DNA of 34,435 nucleotides, taken from positions 1 to 34,435 of the forward strand of contig CAZWVR010000019.1 in the NCBI GenBank assembly GCA_964637235.1, given 5' to 3'. Numbering within the stretch: position 1 is the stretch's first letter; each line of letters begins with the position of its first letter. The stretch is from CAZWVR01 sp964637235 (GTDB lineage: Bacteria; Bacteroidota; Bacteroidia; Bacteroidales; S143-33). The translations under genes were made by a program, and so were the position numbers. Positions 22,935 to 31,824 of the stretch are shown here, piece by piece. The notes under the pieces were generated by a model, which was not told where the DNA came from, searched no databases, and saw only the letters and a program-made list of their open reading frames with translations.

Positions 22935-24053
22935 TTAAGATATTTCTTTAACGTAGCAGCGACGGCGTTTGTGCTGAATATTTTTAAAGTTTTTCCAATT
23001 GGCAATGACATTATGATTTGTTTCAAATATGCCAGTTGTTTCCAATGTGTATATTTTGCGCTCCCACAAGTAATTTTGTAGTTCTGCCCATAGTAGTACT
23101 GCTGCTCCTGTATTTTGATATTTATGTTTTACCCCTGTCAGTAGGAGATCTACTACCTTAGGGTGTTTTAGTGCTTTTATTATAGGGAAAATGCCAAATG
23201 GATATAGGCTTCCATTAGCTTTTTGCATAGCTTCTGATAGAGATGGCAATCCAATTATGAAACCTACTAATTCCTCACCTTTAAGGACTATTTTTACGAA
23301 GTTCGGATTTAATATTGAAAAATATTTGTTTATGTAATAGTCTCGCGTTTTATCGTCAAAAGGAGCAACATAAGGTAGTTCTGAAAATGCATCATTTAGG
23401 ATATTAAATACTTCATTTGCATATTTTGCGAGTTCTTTGCGAGAGTTAAAATTTTTAACGGTAAAACCATATCTTTTTTTTAGTATTGCCACCCCTCGCA
23501 TCGCTTTTTTAATAGGCTCTTCAGTAAGAGTTATTCGGAATTCAATCCAGTCGTTTTCTTTACGGAAGCCTAATCTGTCAAAATGATCTTTATAATAAGG
23601 TAGATGATAAACCGAGGCTATTGATTGAATATATTCAAAACCTTCTATTAGCAGACCTTGTGTATCTAAATTTGTAAAACCCAAAGGACCATGAATAAGT
23701 TCCATGCCATTCTGTTTGCCGAAATCCTCAACAGCTTGTATTAAAGCATCGAAAACTTCGGGATTATCGTAAAATTCTGGTTTATAGATACGTACGTATT
23801 TTTTACCTGTTTTTTCGTTATACTTATGATTTATGATAGCTCCGACCCGACCTACTATTTTTCCGTTGTCATCATAGGCGAGGAAAAATTTAGCGTCGCA
23901 GAAAGATAGTGCAGGATTTTCATCTGTAAGTGCTTTGATTTCGTCTTTTTTTATTGGTGGTACCCAATTTTTATTACCTTTATAAAGCTTGTATTGCAGA
24001 TTGACGAATTTTTTGATATCGGCTTTTGTTTTTACTTCTTTTATTGTGATCAT
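22935..24053 (-). CDS. GNAT-superfamily-like acyltransferase
   Basis: A 372-residue soluble protein of a type common in Bacteroidota. The first 130 residues include a GNAT-like beginning (FFLAYDDNGKIVGRVGAIINHKYN), then the conserved block IHGPLGFTNLDTQGLLIEGFEYI and YYKDHFDRLGFRKENDWIEF. The second half has KIVLKGEELVGFIIGLPSLSEA and ends with LETTGIFETNHNVIANWKNF. It looks like two GNAT folds in tandem; the acyl donor and substrate are unknown. It starts 3 nt after the stop of the M1 peptidase gene, so the two are co-transcribed. Confidence 0.75.
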   Translation of the reverse strand: MITIKEVKTKADIKKFVNLQYKLYKGNKNWVPPIKKDEIKALTDENPALSFCDAKFFLAYDDNGKIVGRVGAIINHKYNEKTGKKYVRIYKPEFYDNPEVFDALIQAVEDFGKQNGMELIHGPLGFTNLDTQGLLIEGFEYIQSIASVYHLPYYKDHFDRLGFRKENDWIEFRITLTEEPIKKAMRGVAILKKRYGFTVKNFNSRKELAKYANEVFNILNDAFSELPYVAPFDDKTRDYYINKYFSILNPNFVKIVLKGEELVGFIIGLPSLSEAMQKANGSLYPFGIFPIIKALKHPKVVDLLLTGVKHKYQNTGAAVLLWAELQNYLWERKIYTLETTGIFETNHNVIANWKNFKNIQHKRRRCYVKEIS

Positions 24054-24056
24054 ATC

Positions 24057-26930
24057 TTAAAAGTTTAGGATTTTGTTTATTTTATTTAAGTGAATAACAA
24101 AACGATAATGGCTTAAAATGTTTTTATTTAGTGAGTTATTATAATCAGCTATTGGTTTGGCAGTATAAAGAGGTAAATATATTTCGAAAAATTCAGGAAT
24201 AATATTTAACATCACTCCTGTTTCCCAAAGAGGTTTCTGAAATTTAAATATATTGAGCCATCTACCATTTTGTAGTGAGCCGAAATATGCAATGTTTGCA
24301 AATATACCTAAGATAGGTATTTTGGGGATATTACTTTTTATGCTGGAAGAAAAGACTATTGGATAACGTTTATAGGGATATAGGCTTATTAGTCCACCTT
24401 CTTCGTCTATTACTTGATGTCTGAAAAAACCTCCTTTATACATATATGAAGGATCTACAAGTGGAGTAATATAGAAGTATTGGAGTTTGTAATCGTTGGA
24501 ATAAATTATTCCGGTAGGGGATACATTAGAGCCCAAGAATAATCTAAATTTTAGTCCTCTGCTCAATTTATCATAGTGCAATTTATATGTGAAGTCTGTC
24601 CAGAATATGTAGTCATTATTTATAAAATCGGCATTGACACGATAAGTCATTGGACGGAAAAGGCTTTTCTTTTTCATTATGTATGTTATAGAGAATATGG
24701 GCAATCTGGTGGGACTAATTAGAGTTAGACCTAAATTTATTTGTTTTAAAAATTTTTCGCTACCGTCTTTATTATGTAAAGTCAAGATATAATTAAAAGA
24801 CAATTTTCGCAGAGGCAGAGGCAAATATCCGGAAGTATCGCTATCGTAATATGTGTATCTATCTGCGTGTAGGAGAAATGTTTGTGTGGGAAAGCCGTTA
24901 TATCCGTTTTTTGTGAATTTTAGGCTTATTGAACCAAAAAATTTTTTTTGTCCAAAATCATACATAGGCATAAATGTATAGGTAAATCTTTTATTTGGTA
25001 AACGCATATTAGTTAGCCATAATCCAGCTTTCCAATTTTTTAACATATCAATATAAAGCAGAGGAGTAATCCAGAGAATACCTTGATAATATTTTCCGAT
25101 TGTAAATTCTAATTTTGGTCTAATAGTTTCTCTTTTTTTGATTAGTAAGCGTTTAGCTACGAAATTATTATAGCGATAGAATTCTAATGTTTCAAAAAAT
25201 GGGTCAATTATAGCTTTATCAAAATTTTTCGGAGCTTGGATTTTTATTTTTTCAGGGGTGGAAACCCATTTTTTCATAATTATCGAATCATTTTTAAAGA
25301 ATACTATCGGCACAGGCACATTTAATTTGTTTTTATTTTTCAGTATAATTTTGCCGTTTCTATATTTTATTGTGTAGTCTATTTGATTATTTGAGGTTAT
25401 CAGTGTATCAAAGAACCAGTTTACATTTTTTGAGGCGTTATTTTTAAAGCACTGGGCAATGTCTACTGGATAGGGATGTTTGAATTTCCATTTTTCAAAG
25501 AATTTATGCATTATGGTGTCGAATTCTTTTTCACCTAAATAATGATTTAAATACCTGAAAGCCAATGCAGTTTTTTGATATATATCTAAAAAATAGTTGG
25601 CAGCATTATATTTAGTAGCGTTCAAGTTCATAGGTTGAGGATATACGAAGTCTGTACCAAGTTGATATATTAAGAATTGTATCCATTGTCTATAAATTTT
25701 TTCAGGTAGATTTTCAGATAAAAACATTTTAAGGATTTCTGAGTAATAATTTTCACCTTTACCAGTTTCTTCTGCCCAACGGTGGTCATAGTATGAATTT
25801 ATACCTTCATCTAAAAAAGGGTATTCCCTTTCGTTAAATCCGAGCATACCATAGAACCAATTATGACCGACTTCGTGAATTATTACTGCTTCAATGTCTT
25901 TGGAGGATACGACTGTAATTGTTGGATATTCCATACCACCGCCAGCTTTTAGATATCCTTCTACGGCGGTACAAACGTCGTATGCATATTCTCCTACGTG
26001 TGAGGAATAGAATTTTACAGCCTCTTTTACATATTCTGGTGCGTGTCTCCATTGTATGTTTTCACCGAAATAATAAGCCTTAGTTTTAACAATACGATGA
26101 GATAAGTGTAATGTATCAGTGTTTACATAATAGTATGGAGATGCAAACCAAGCAAAATCGTGGACACTATCTTGATAAAAATGTACGGTTTTGAAAGGCT
26201 TGCCAGTGGGGTAGTCCAGTTCAAATCCGCGTGAATTAGTGAGTTCTAATTTTTGTTGCCATTTTAATTCAGTAGGGCTTAACATGCGACCTGTGGCGGC
26301 TACCACATAATTTGATGGTAAAGTAATTTGCACATCATAACTTCCAAATTCTGAATAAAATTCTCCTTGATTTAGGTAAGGGAATGCATGCCAGCCGTAT
26401 CTATCATAAACAGCAGGTTTTGGATACCATTGTGTTATTTCATAGTCTCTATCTGTATAACCTAAGCGAGATGTTAAACGGGGTATATGAACTCTAAATG
26501 GAGTAGTTATAGTTATTTTTTCGCCGGGTAATAAAGGTTCTTTTAAGATGAGTTTACAGATATCCGGATTTTTTTTATCGTATTCCACAGTTATTTTTTT
26601 ACCGTTAATTTTAAAATCTAATGAATCTATCCAGCCTCTATATTTTTTATTTTGAAAGTAAAACTCTGAATTTCGTATTGATCCAGCCATTTGTTTGGCA
26701 AGGGCAGTATGCTTTGACTTATATCCATTAGGCCACAGATGAAAGTATATGTAATGCAGAGTATCCGGCGAGTTATTTGTATATTGTATGATTTCGTATG
26801 CCGAGAGCGTTTTTTTCGCTGTATCTAATCTTACGCGAATTTTGTAGTCAGTGCGTTGTTGAAAGTATTTTTGTGCATTCAGATTTGCAAAAAATATAAG
26901 CAAAACGAAAAGTATGATATAGCGTCTCAT
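24057..26930 (-). CDS. M1-family metallopeptidase fused to a probable outer-membrane beta-barrel
   Basis: A 957-residue protein. A signal peptide (RRYIILFVLLIFFANLNAQ) is followed by an aminopeptidase-N-like N-terminal beta domain, then a gluzincin core: GGGMEYPT in the exopeptidase loop position, HEVGHNW (zinc His and Glu, about residues 352-358) and DEGINSYYDHRW supplying the third ligand about 19 residues later. From about residue 600 on there is no M1 helical domain; instead alternating aromatic/polar strands (for example SFNYILTLHN, YKLQYFYITPL) run to a C-terminus like that of an outer-membrane barrel. That would anchor the protease at the cell surface. ATG 26930 is chosen because a -7 element lies just upstream and overlaps the TTG at 26948. 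Confidence 0.85.
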   Translation of the reverse strand: MRRYIILFVLLIFFANLNAQKYFQQRTDYKIRVRLDTAKKTLSAYEIIQYTNNSPDTLHYIYFHLWPNGYKSKHTALAKQMAGSIRNSEFYFQNKKYRGWIDSLDFKINGKKITVEYDKKNPDICKLILKEPLLPGEKITITTPFRVHIPRLTSRLGYTDRDYEITQWYPKPAVYDRYGWHAFPYLNQGEFYSEFGSYDVQITLPSNYVVAATGRMLSPTELKWQQKLELTNSRGFELDYPTGKPFKTVHFYQDSVHDFAWFASPYYYVNTDTLHLSHRIVKTKAYYFGENIQWRHAPEYVKEAVKFYSSHVGEYAYDVCTAVEGYLKAGGGMEYPTITVVSSKDIEAVIIHEVGHNWFYGMLGFNEREYPFLDEGINSYYDHRWAEETGKGENYYSEILKMFLSENLPEKIYRQWIQFLIYQLGTDFVYPQPMNLNATKYNAANYFLDIYQKTALAFRYLNHYLGEKEFDTIMHKFFEKWKFKHPYPVDIAQCFKNNASKNVNWFFDTLITSNNQIDYTIKYRNGKIILKNKNKLNVPVPIVFFKNDSIIMKKWVSTPEKIKIQAPKNFDKAIIDPFFETLEFYRYNNFVAKRLLIKKRETIRPKLEFTIGKYYQGILWITPLLYIDMLKNWKAGLWLTNMRLPNKRFTYTFMPMYDFGQKKFFGSISLKFTKNGYNGFPTQTFLLHADRYTYYDSDTSGYLPLPLRKLSFNYILTLHNKDGSEKFLKQINLGLTLISPTRLPIFSITYIMKKKSLFRPMTYRVNADFINNDYIFWTDFTYKLHYDKLSRGLKFRLFLGSNVSPTGIIYSNDYKLQYFYITPLVDPSYMYKGGFFRHQVIDEEGGLISLYPYKRYPIVFSSSIKSNIPKIPILGIFANIAYFGSLQNGRWLNIFKFQKPLWETGVMLNIIPEFFEIYLPLYTAKPIADYNNSLNKNILSHYRFVIHLNKINKILNF

Positions 26931-26945
26931 ATCGGAGATTTTGGG

Positions 26946-26953
26946 CAAAGTTA
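26946..26953 (-). promoter_or_regulatory. -7 element of the M1 peptidase/GNAT operon
   Basis: TAACTTTG on the minus strand, an exact TAnnTTTG, 15 nt before ATG 26930. The place 19 nt upstream is a T-run rather than TTG. Confidence 0.45.
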
Positions 26954-26990
26954 ATATATTTAATTAAGGTTGAAAAATTGATAAACTTTT

Positions 26991-28400
26991 TTATTGTTTG
27001 ATGAATTTATAAGTGTGGAAATATTTGCCCTTTGATAGATAAAGTAAATACACACCCTGAGGCAGATTAGAGACGTCCATAGTTTGGTAATTTTCGCAGA
27101 TATTTTTTTTGTAGATTATTTGTGCATATAAATTGTATAGAGTAGCATTATATCCATTTGCATTTTTTATAATCAAGAGGTTATGGAGGTTTTTTACAGA
27201 TATATAGGTAATTTGTTGCGAGTAGGTAGGAGTAGGGATGAATTCAAAACAGCCTATATCAGGCATATTTCCGTAGTATTGCGAGCTATCAAGTTCAATT
27301 ACAGTGATTTCATTATTTGAGGCGTCTGTTATAGTAAGAGTATCTATGCCTTTGTCTATGCAAAGAGAATTTTCTGAAAGTGTAAAATTCTCATTTTGAG
27401 GATCAGTAAATAGAGGGTTTACGTATATATTATTTTCTCCGGTAGCTTCATCAGGTGGTAATACATCGCAATAATTGATTTCTGCATTGCCGTAGTCGAG
27501 ATGTATATCATTGCTATATAATCCGGGATTGTTATATATGATGGAATTAGTAAAATTTGCGTCAGAAAAAGTTATATTTATTCCTCCTCCATCGCCATTT
27601 TGCGCTTTGTTATCATATATGGTACAGTTTACAAATGATATCTGAGAGCTGTATTCTTCTATTAAAGCAGCTCCCCCGGCAGAGTATATAGTTTTATTGT
27701 TATAGAATAAGTCTCTGAAAAAACGAGTGCCATAGCAGCCGTATAGGCAAATAGCTCCACCTCCATAAAAAACGCTGTTATTTATAAATATACAGCTATC
27801 TATTTCAGATCCATTATCTCCACTGAATTTTATGGCACCGCCTTCTCCATAAGCACTATTATTACGAAATATGCAGTTGCTAAAACGGCTATTTTCCGTA
27901 TTTAGGCAATATATAGCACCTCCCATACCATTATCGTCGCCAAAGGCTTTATTATTTTCAAATACGCAGTGTTCAAATATGGCATCTGAATTTATTAAAA
28001 CGATAGCCCCTCCGTGTTGGTCTGGATAGCTACCTGCTGTCGTTATTCCGTATTCAAAACGGCAGTATTTGAAAATGCTAAGATTATTGTTGTATTTTAT
28101 ATGAATTCCATACCAGCCTTGGGAAGTGTCCTGTGCTGTAAATATAATACTATCTCCTTCCTCTCCGAGTGCTTTTAATGTGCCATTTATGTAAAATTTA
28201 TAATGCCCTTGAAAAATTATTTTTACTCCGGGTTGAATTTCCAATATTTGGCCGTTGGGTACAGTTATAGTATCTTCTACTATATAAGGAGAATTTTCGG
28301 CAGTCCATATCCCGCTTTGTTCACCACTGACTATTGTCTGAGCTTTAAGATTATTGATTGTTATTGCAATAATGATCAATGAGATTATTGATTTGTACAT
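26991..28400 (-). CDS. Secreted parallel beta-helix protein with T9SS sorting domain
   Basis: A 469-residue protein with a signal peptide ending LKAQT. The body is a right-handed beta-helix of the choice-of-anchor Q / PbH1 kind with repeats such as FEHCVFENNKAFG, FSNCIFRNNSAYGEGGAIKF and FINNSVFYGGGAICLYG, then SLCIDKGIDTLTI and GCFEFIP. The end (LYNLYAQIIYKKN, MDVSNLPQGVYLLYLSKGKYFHTYKFIKQ) is a type A T9SS sorting domain. Such proteins are surface-attached adhesins or polysaccharide-binding enzymes; no catalytic residue is obvious. It has its own promoter and is separated from the M1 gene by 60 nt. Confidence 0.88.
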   Translation of the reverse strand: MYKSIISLIIIAITINNLKAQTIVSGEQSGIWTAENSPYIVEDTITVPNGQILEIQPGVKIIFQGHYKFYINGTLKALGEEGDSIIFTAQDTSQGWYGIHIKYNNNLSIFKYCRFEYGITTAGSYPDQHGGAIVLINSDAIFEHCVFENNKAFGDDNGMGGAIYCLNTENSRFSNCIFRNNSAYGEGGAIKFSGDNGSEIDSCIFINNSVFYGGGAICLYGCYGTRFFRDLFYNNKTIYSAGGAALIEEYSSQISFVNCTIYDNKAQNGDGGGINITFSDANFTNSIIYNNPGLYSNDIHLDYGNAEINYCDVLPPDEATGENNIYVNPLFTDPQNENFTLSENSLCIDKGIDTLTITDASNNEITVIELDSSQYYGNMPDIGCFEFIPTPTYSQQITYISVKNLHNLLIIKNANGYNATLYNLYAQIIYKKNICENYQTMDVSNLPQGVYLLYLSKGKYFHTYKFIKQ

Positions 28401-28425
28401 TTTGTTTGAATTTTATTTATTTTTA

Positions 28426-28433
28426 CAAAGCTA
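28426..28433 (-). promoter_or_regulatory. -7 element of the beta-helix gene
   Basis: TAGCTTTG on the minus strand, an exact TAnnTTTG, 25 nt before the ATG at 28400. The -33 position holds TTC (28455-28453) with a 19-nt spacer, one mismatch from TTG. Confidence 0.4.
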
Positions 28434-28522
28434 AAAATTTATTTTAGAGTAAGAAGTTTTAAGTTTAATTTTTTTTGTTTGAAATTTTTGCTAAATTAGA
28501 CCAGTTTTTTAGAAATATTTTT

Positions 28523-28930
28523 ATGCAAAGAACTATCTTTATAAGTACAGATAAGCATAATGGTTTATATGATATAACAGCGGAAGTAGAAAAGATAGTT
28601 CGGGAAAGTAAAGTGCGTACAGGGTTAGTTAATATATATGCACAGGGAGCAACCGCTGCTATAATGATACAAGAGAATTGGGATAATTCTGTTCAAAATG
28701 ATGTAGTTCGTCTTTTGTCGGAATTAGTGCCAGCAGGAGTATGGGAACATGATAAGCAAGATAATAATGGAGATGCTCATTTGAAGTCCGGTTTGATTGG
28801 TCCTTCAGAAACAATACCTATAATAGACGGGAAACTGGGACTTTCTACTTGGCAAAATATCTTTTTTTGTGAGTTTGATGGACCTCGCAGCAGACGCCCA
28901 ATTGTAATAACTATTTTAAAAATTGAGTAA
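28523..28930 (+). CDS. YjbQ family protein (UPF0047)
   Basis: A 135-residue protein with the YjbQ fold: GLVNIYAQGATAAIMIQENWD, then the segment AHLKSGLIGPSETIPIIDGKLGLSTWQNIFFCEFDGPRSRR, which is the family signature. Some members have weak thiamine-phosphate synthase activity; the true role is uncertain. The frame extends upstream to a TTG at 28475, but MQRTIFIST matches the usual N-terminus and ATG 28523 is the sensible start. It stands alone between the divergent beta-helix gene and the SiaB-like gene. Confidence 0.9.
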   Translation: MQRTIFISTDKHNGLYDITAEVEKIVRESKVRTGLVNIYAQGATAAIMIQENWDNSVQNDVVRLLSELVPAGVWEHDKQDNNGDAHLKSGLIGPSETIPIIDGKLGLSTWQNIFFCEFDGPRSRRPIVITILKIE

Positions 28931-28956
28931 ATTTTGTGGAATATTTTTTGTTAGAA

Positions 28957-28987
28957 TTTGTTAGAAAAAAAAATTTTTTTATTTTTG
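28957..28987 (+). promoter_or_regulatory. Promoter of the SiaB-SiaC operon
   Basis: TTTG (28957-28960), exactly 19 nt, then TATTTTTG (28980-28987): a full match to the Bacteroidota promoter TTTG-N19-TAnnTTTG. The leader to ATG 29014 would be about 22 nt. Confidence 0.7.
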
Positions 28988-29013
28988 TAAAAACTTGGTA
29001 AAAGGAATTTTTA

Positions 29014-30165
29014 ATGGTCACCCATTTTTTATCAAATCAATATAAAGAATTTGTTGCAGAATTTTTTAAGAACATTCAAAAGGGAGATTTAGAATATATT
29101 TATCGTGGATCTGTTAATAGTGTAGTAATTGCTAATATTTTAGATTTAGCTAAATTAAATTTAGAATTAGATAATGCAGTTCAACCTGTAAAATCTCGTA
29201 TTTATTTTATTTTAGGGGAGGGCTTGCAAAATATAACTCGTCATCAAGAAATTATTCCGGGAGATGATAAGTATCAGAATATTATTGTAATAAGTAAACA
29301 GCAATATCAATATACTATTACTACTGGAAACATCATTAGAGCAGAGCGAAGGAAAGAACTCGAAGATAAGCTTAGTACTATAAATCAGATGAGCATTACA
29401 GAATTAAAAGAATTAGCAAGATATATTCGGAAAAATTTTGATATTTCCCCAAAAGGTGGAGCAAATTTAGGTTTAGTAGAAATTGCTAAACGTAGTGGTA
29501 ATAAGATTAAATATTCTTTTAGACCTATAAATGAAGAATTTTGTTATTTTTATTTTAGTGCTGTTATTTTAACTGATAAATTGGAAAAAGATTTCCATCT
29601 GCGTGATTATGAAAATCAATACATAAAATATATTGAGGAATTTCATAATTATTTAGACGAGCAAAATATATACATAGTTTTTAAAGGTGATTTTCATCAG
29701 GATAATATTTTAGCTTTGTTTGATATACTGCGTAAACAATTACCAGAAACGAATTTTACTATTAAATTGAAAAATATACTTATAGAAGTGCTTCAAAATA
29801 TTGAAAAACACGCTGATAACTTAAATGAAATTAAAGACTGGAAGCCCGGGATTTTTACAATAAATATGAAAGATAATTTGTATTATTTAACAGCAGCAAA
29901 TTATATTAAAAAGGAAAAAATTCCCGTTATTCAACGAAAAATAGATAAAATAAATTATTTAAGTAAACAAGAGCTTGCGGAATTGTATAGAAATACTTTA
30001 TTGGATATGGAAAATGAAGTAACGGCGAAAAAGACAGGATTAGGATATATTGACATTAGAAGGCGTTCCGGACATCCTTTAAAGTATGATTTTATAGACA
30101 TTGATGATAATTATGCAATATATTTTTTACAAATTACATTAACCAACAATGGCAAAATTAAATAA
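29014..30165 (+). CDS. Tandem-duplicated SiaB-like kinase (two HATPase-type domains in one chain)
   Basis: A 383-residue cytosolic protein made of two copies of a SiaB-like (GHKL fold) kinase domain. Copy 1 (about 1-195) has the N-box GEGLQNITRH (Glu69, Asn73, His77) and a G-box KGGANLGLVEIAKRSG (147-162). Copy 2 (about 205-383) has IEVLQNIEKHA (Glu258, Asn262, His266) and KKTGLGYIDIRRRSG (339-353). Both boxes are intact in both copies, so both sites may bind ATP. In Pseudomonas SiaB is a single domain that phosphorylates SiaC within the SiaABCD system controlling a diguanylate cyclase. Here one nucleotide separates its stop from the downstream SiaC-like start. No phosphatase (SiaA) or cyclase (SiaD) is in the window. 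Confidence 0.85.
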   Translation: MVTHFLSNQYKEFVAEFFKNIQKGDLEYIYRGSVNSVVIANILDLAKLNLELDNAVQPVKSRIYFILGEGLQNITRHQEIIPGDDKYQNIIVISKQQYQYTITTGNIIRAERRKELEDKLSTINQMSITELKELARYIRKNFDISPKGGANLGLVEIAKRSGNKIKYSFRPINEEFCYFYFSAVILTDKLEKDFHLRDYENQYIKYIEEFHNYLDEQNIYIVFKGDFHQDNILALFDILRKQLPETNFTIKLKNILIEVLQNIEKHADNLNEIKDWKPGIFTINMKDNLYYLTAANYIKKEKIPVIQRKIDKINYLSKQELAELYRNTLLDMENEVTAKKTGLGYIDIRRRSGHPLKYDFIDIDDNYAIYFLQITLTNNGKIK

Positions 30166-30166
30166 T

Positions 30167-30544
30167 ATGAGACCTTTAAAAATTGAACCAACGGCGGATA
30201 CTCCGAAAATATATTTCGATCCAGATAAAGGGCATTTTGAAATTTCTGGTCTATCTTTGCCAGAAGATGCCTTAGAGTTTTATCGACCAGTTATCGCTTG
30301 GTTAGAGGAATATGCAGAAAATCCAAATCCTGAGACTGTATTTGATTTTAACCTTGAATATTTTAATACAGCTTCTTCTAAACAGTTAATTCAAATTTTG
30401 CTATTTTTAGAAAAATTGAATAAGAAAAGCAAGGTTAAAATACGCTGGCATTATAAAGATATAGACGAGGATATGAAAGATCTCGGCGAGGAGTATTCCG
30501 AAATTATAAAAGTAGAATTTGAACTTGTAGAACATCCCAGTTAA
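30167..30544 (+). CDS. SiaC-family regulatory phosphoprotein (DUF1987)
   Basis: A 125-residue protein with the SiaC pattern: TPKIYFDPDKGHFEISGLSLPED, YRPVIAWLEEYA, the phosphorylation loop EYFNTASSKQ and the end IRWHYKDIDEDMKDLGEEYS. With the start at ATG 30167 the loop Thr is residue 68, the position phosphorylated in Pseudomonas SiaC, which supports this start over ATG 30149 (17 nt overlap with the kinase gene). It is the presumed substrate of the double SiaB-like kinase immediately upstream; which downstream protein it binds is not visible here. A terminator follows about 45 nt after the stop. Confidence 0.92.
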   Translation: MRPLKIEPTADTPKIYFDPDKGHFEISGLSLPEDALEFYRPVIAWLEEYAENPNPETVFDFNLEYFNTASSKQLIQILLFLEKLNKKSKVKIRWHYKDIDEDMKDLGEEYSEIIKVEFELVEHPS

Positions 30545-30589
30545 TTCAATAGAGCTTATTTTGAAGTGAAATTTTGCTATTGTTGAAGG

Positions 30590-30626
30590 AAGGAGGCGTC
30601 TAAAAATTCGCCTCCTTTTTTATTTT
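30590..30626 (+). terminator. Rho-independent terminator of the SiaB-SiaC operon
   Basis: A perfect 9-bp stem AAGGAGGCG (30590-30598) with CGCCTCCTT (30609-30617), a 10-nt loop, and a T-rich run (TTTTTATTTTT). It lies at the start of a 196-nt gene-free stretch before the convergent PP-loop gene. The rest of that stretch shows only AT-rich sequence. Confidence 0.9.
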
Positions 30627-30740
30627 TCTTGGTTTTTCTTAAATTTTTACCACAAAAAATTTTTTATAAATGTCATATAAATTTACAATATGCTTGATTT
30701 TTTAGACTGTCCTTTTTTTATGGAGTTCTTTTTACGACCT

Positions 30741-31715
30741 TTATAGAAGCATATCGGCAAATTCTTTCTTATCTTTTTTCTTTACACTATAATTTTTCCC
30801 ATTTAAGATATATTCGTATATTGCATTATCTTCCGCTTTTGAATAAGCCAGAATAATTTCAAAAGCTTTTTTTACGATATTATCGTCTGATATGCTATGA
30901 GAGGAGAGTAAACCCACTGGTCCAATTACTATATTGTTGAGAAGGATAAATTTATTGCCTTTATAATTAAGTAGTTTGTTTGTTTCGCTTTCATTTCTGC
31001 TAACTACAAGGAGGTCTTTTTCTGATAGTTTGAAGTGTCGTCCATAACGCATAGCAATGACATCCTGAGCGTCAAATTCTGAGCCAAAGATATTTTTTAT
31101 ATTGATCATACGTTTTTTTATGTCTTTTTGTGCCAGCCAGCAGCCAGGACTTGTAAGATTATATAATTGATATTTTTTTATGTAATCCATTTGTATTTTT
31201 CTACTTTTTCCGACAATTCCTAAGAGTTTGTCTCTATTTACCCAACCTTTTTTTTCGGGGATTGTTTCTGGTAATACTTTTGCAGAGAGAGGTCGTAATG
31301 TATATTGTTCCATTAAAGAGGGATTTTTATGTCTCAGAGTATCAAAACGCTGTGAATTTGGACGCTGACCTACTACCTCGCCGGTTACTAAAAAGAAGTT
31401 GCCTTCTCCGTATTTTTTTAATCCGTATTCCCAAGCAATTTCTGTCATTAACTGATGGCAGTCTCTACAAGGGTTAAAGCCTTTCCCGTAGTTATATTTT
31501 GGAGTAAAAAGTCTTTCGCGAACAAAGCGCTCGGTAATATCTAAAAAGGTAATAGGTTCGTCTTTGAAATATTTTTTTACATTGTTGAAGTCTTTATCGT
31601 TAAATCCGTGGTAGAAGGTGATAAGTTCGTATGGTATATTTTGTTCTGCTATTAGTAATTTTGCTATTTGAGAATCTATGCCACCGGAAAAAAGTATCAA
31701 GGCTATTTTGTTCAT
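30741..31715 (-). CDS. PP-loop ATPase, tRNA thiolation-type
   Basis: A 324-residue protein with the PP-loop SGGIDS at 10-15, which adenylates the substrate. Cys83 and Cys86 (NPCRDCHQ) and Cys192 (SPGCWLA) could ligate an iron-sulphur cluster or carry sulfur, as in TtuA-type and short ThiI-type enzymes. LVTGEVVGQRPNSQR and LRPLSAKVLPETIP are conserved neighbours of the active site. The C-terminal 110 residues resemble an NFACT-R-type RNA-associated domain (LSEKDLLVVSRNESETNKLL). It probably thiolates a tRNA uridine (s4U8 or similar). It lacks the THUMP and rhodanese domains of canonical ThiI. It is convergent with SiaC and divergent from purS. Confidence 0.8.
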   Translation of the reverse strand: MNKIALILFSGGIDSQIAKLLIAEQNIPYELITFYHGFNDKDFNNVKKYFKDEPITFLDITERFVRERLFTPKYNYGKGFNPCRDCHQLMTEIAWEYGLKKYGEGNFFLVTGEVVGQRPNSQRFDTLRHKNPSLMEQYTLRPLSAKVLPETIPEKKGWVNRDKLLGIVGKSRKIQMDYIKKYQLYNLTSPGCWLAQKDIKKRMINIKNIFGSEFDAQDVIAMRYGRHFKLSEKDLLVVSRNESETNKLLNYKGNKFILLNNIVIGPVGLLSSHSISDDNIVKKAFEIILAYSKAEDNAIYEYILNGKNYSVKKKDKKEFADMLL

Positions 31716-31824
31716 ATTTTTGGGCCTAAAATATGTAAATTATTGCAAAATGTCAATATAAATAATCAATATTTTTTTTACTTGTGAGTTTTTGAAAAAA
31801 TTTTACATTGAAATAAAACTACTT

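Noticed and set aside
21346..23000. A sigma54 promoter (TGGCAC-N5-TTGC) near the CARF-sigma54 regulator gene.
   Set aside because: Several partial GG/TTGC pairs occur by eye in the intergenic spaces, but none has both elements at the right spacing.
28475..28522. TTG start adding 16 residues to YjbQ.
   Set aside because: The family begins close to MQRTIFIST at ATG 28523; the extension has no counterpart.
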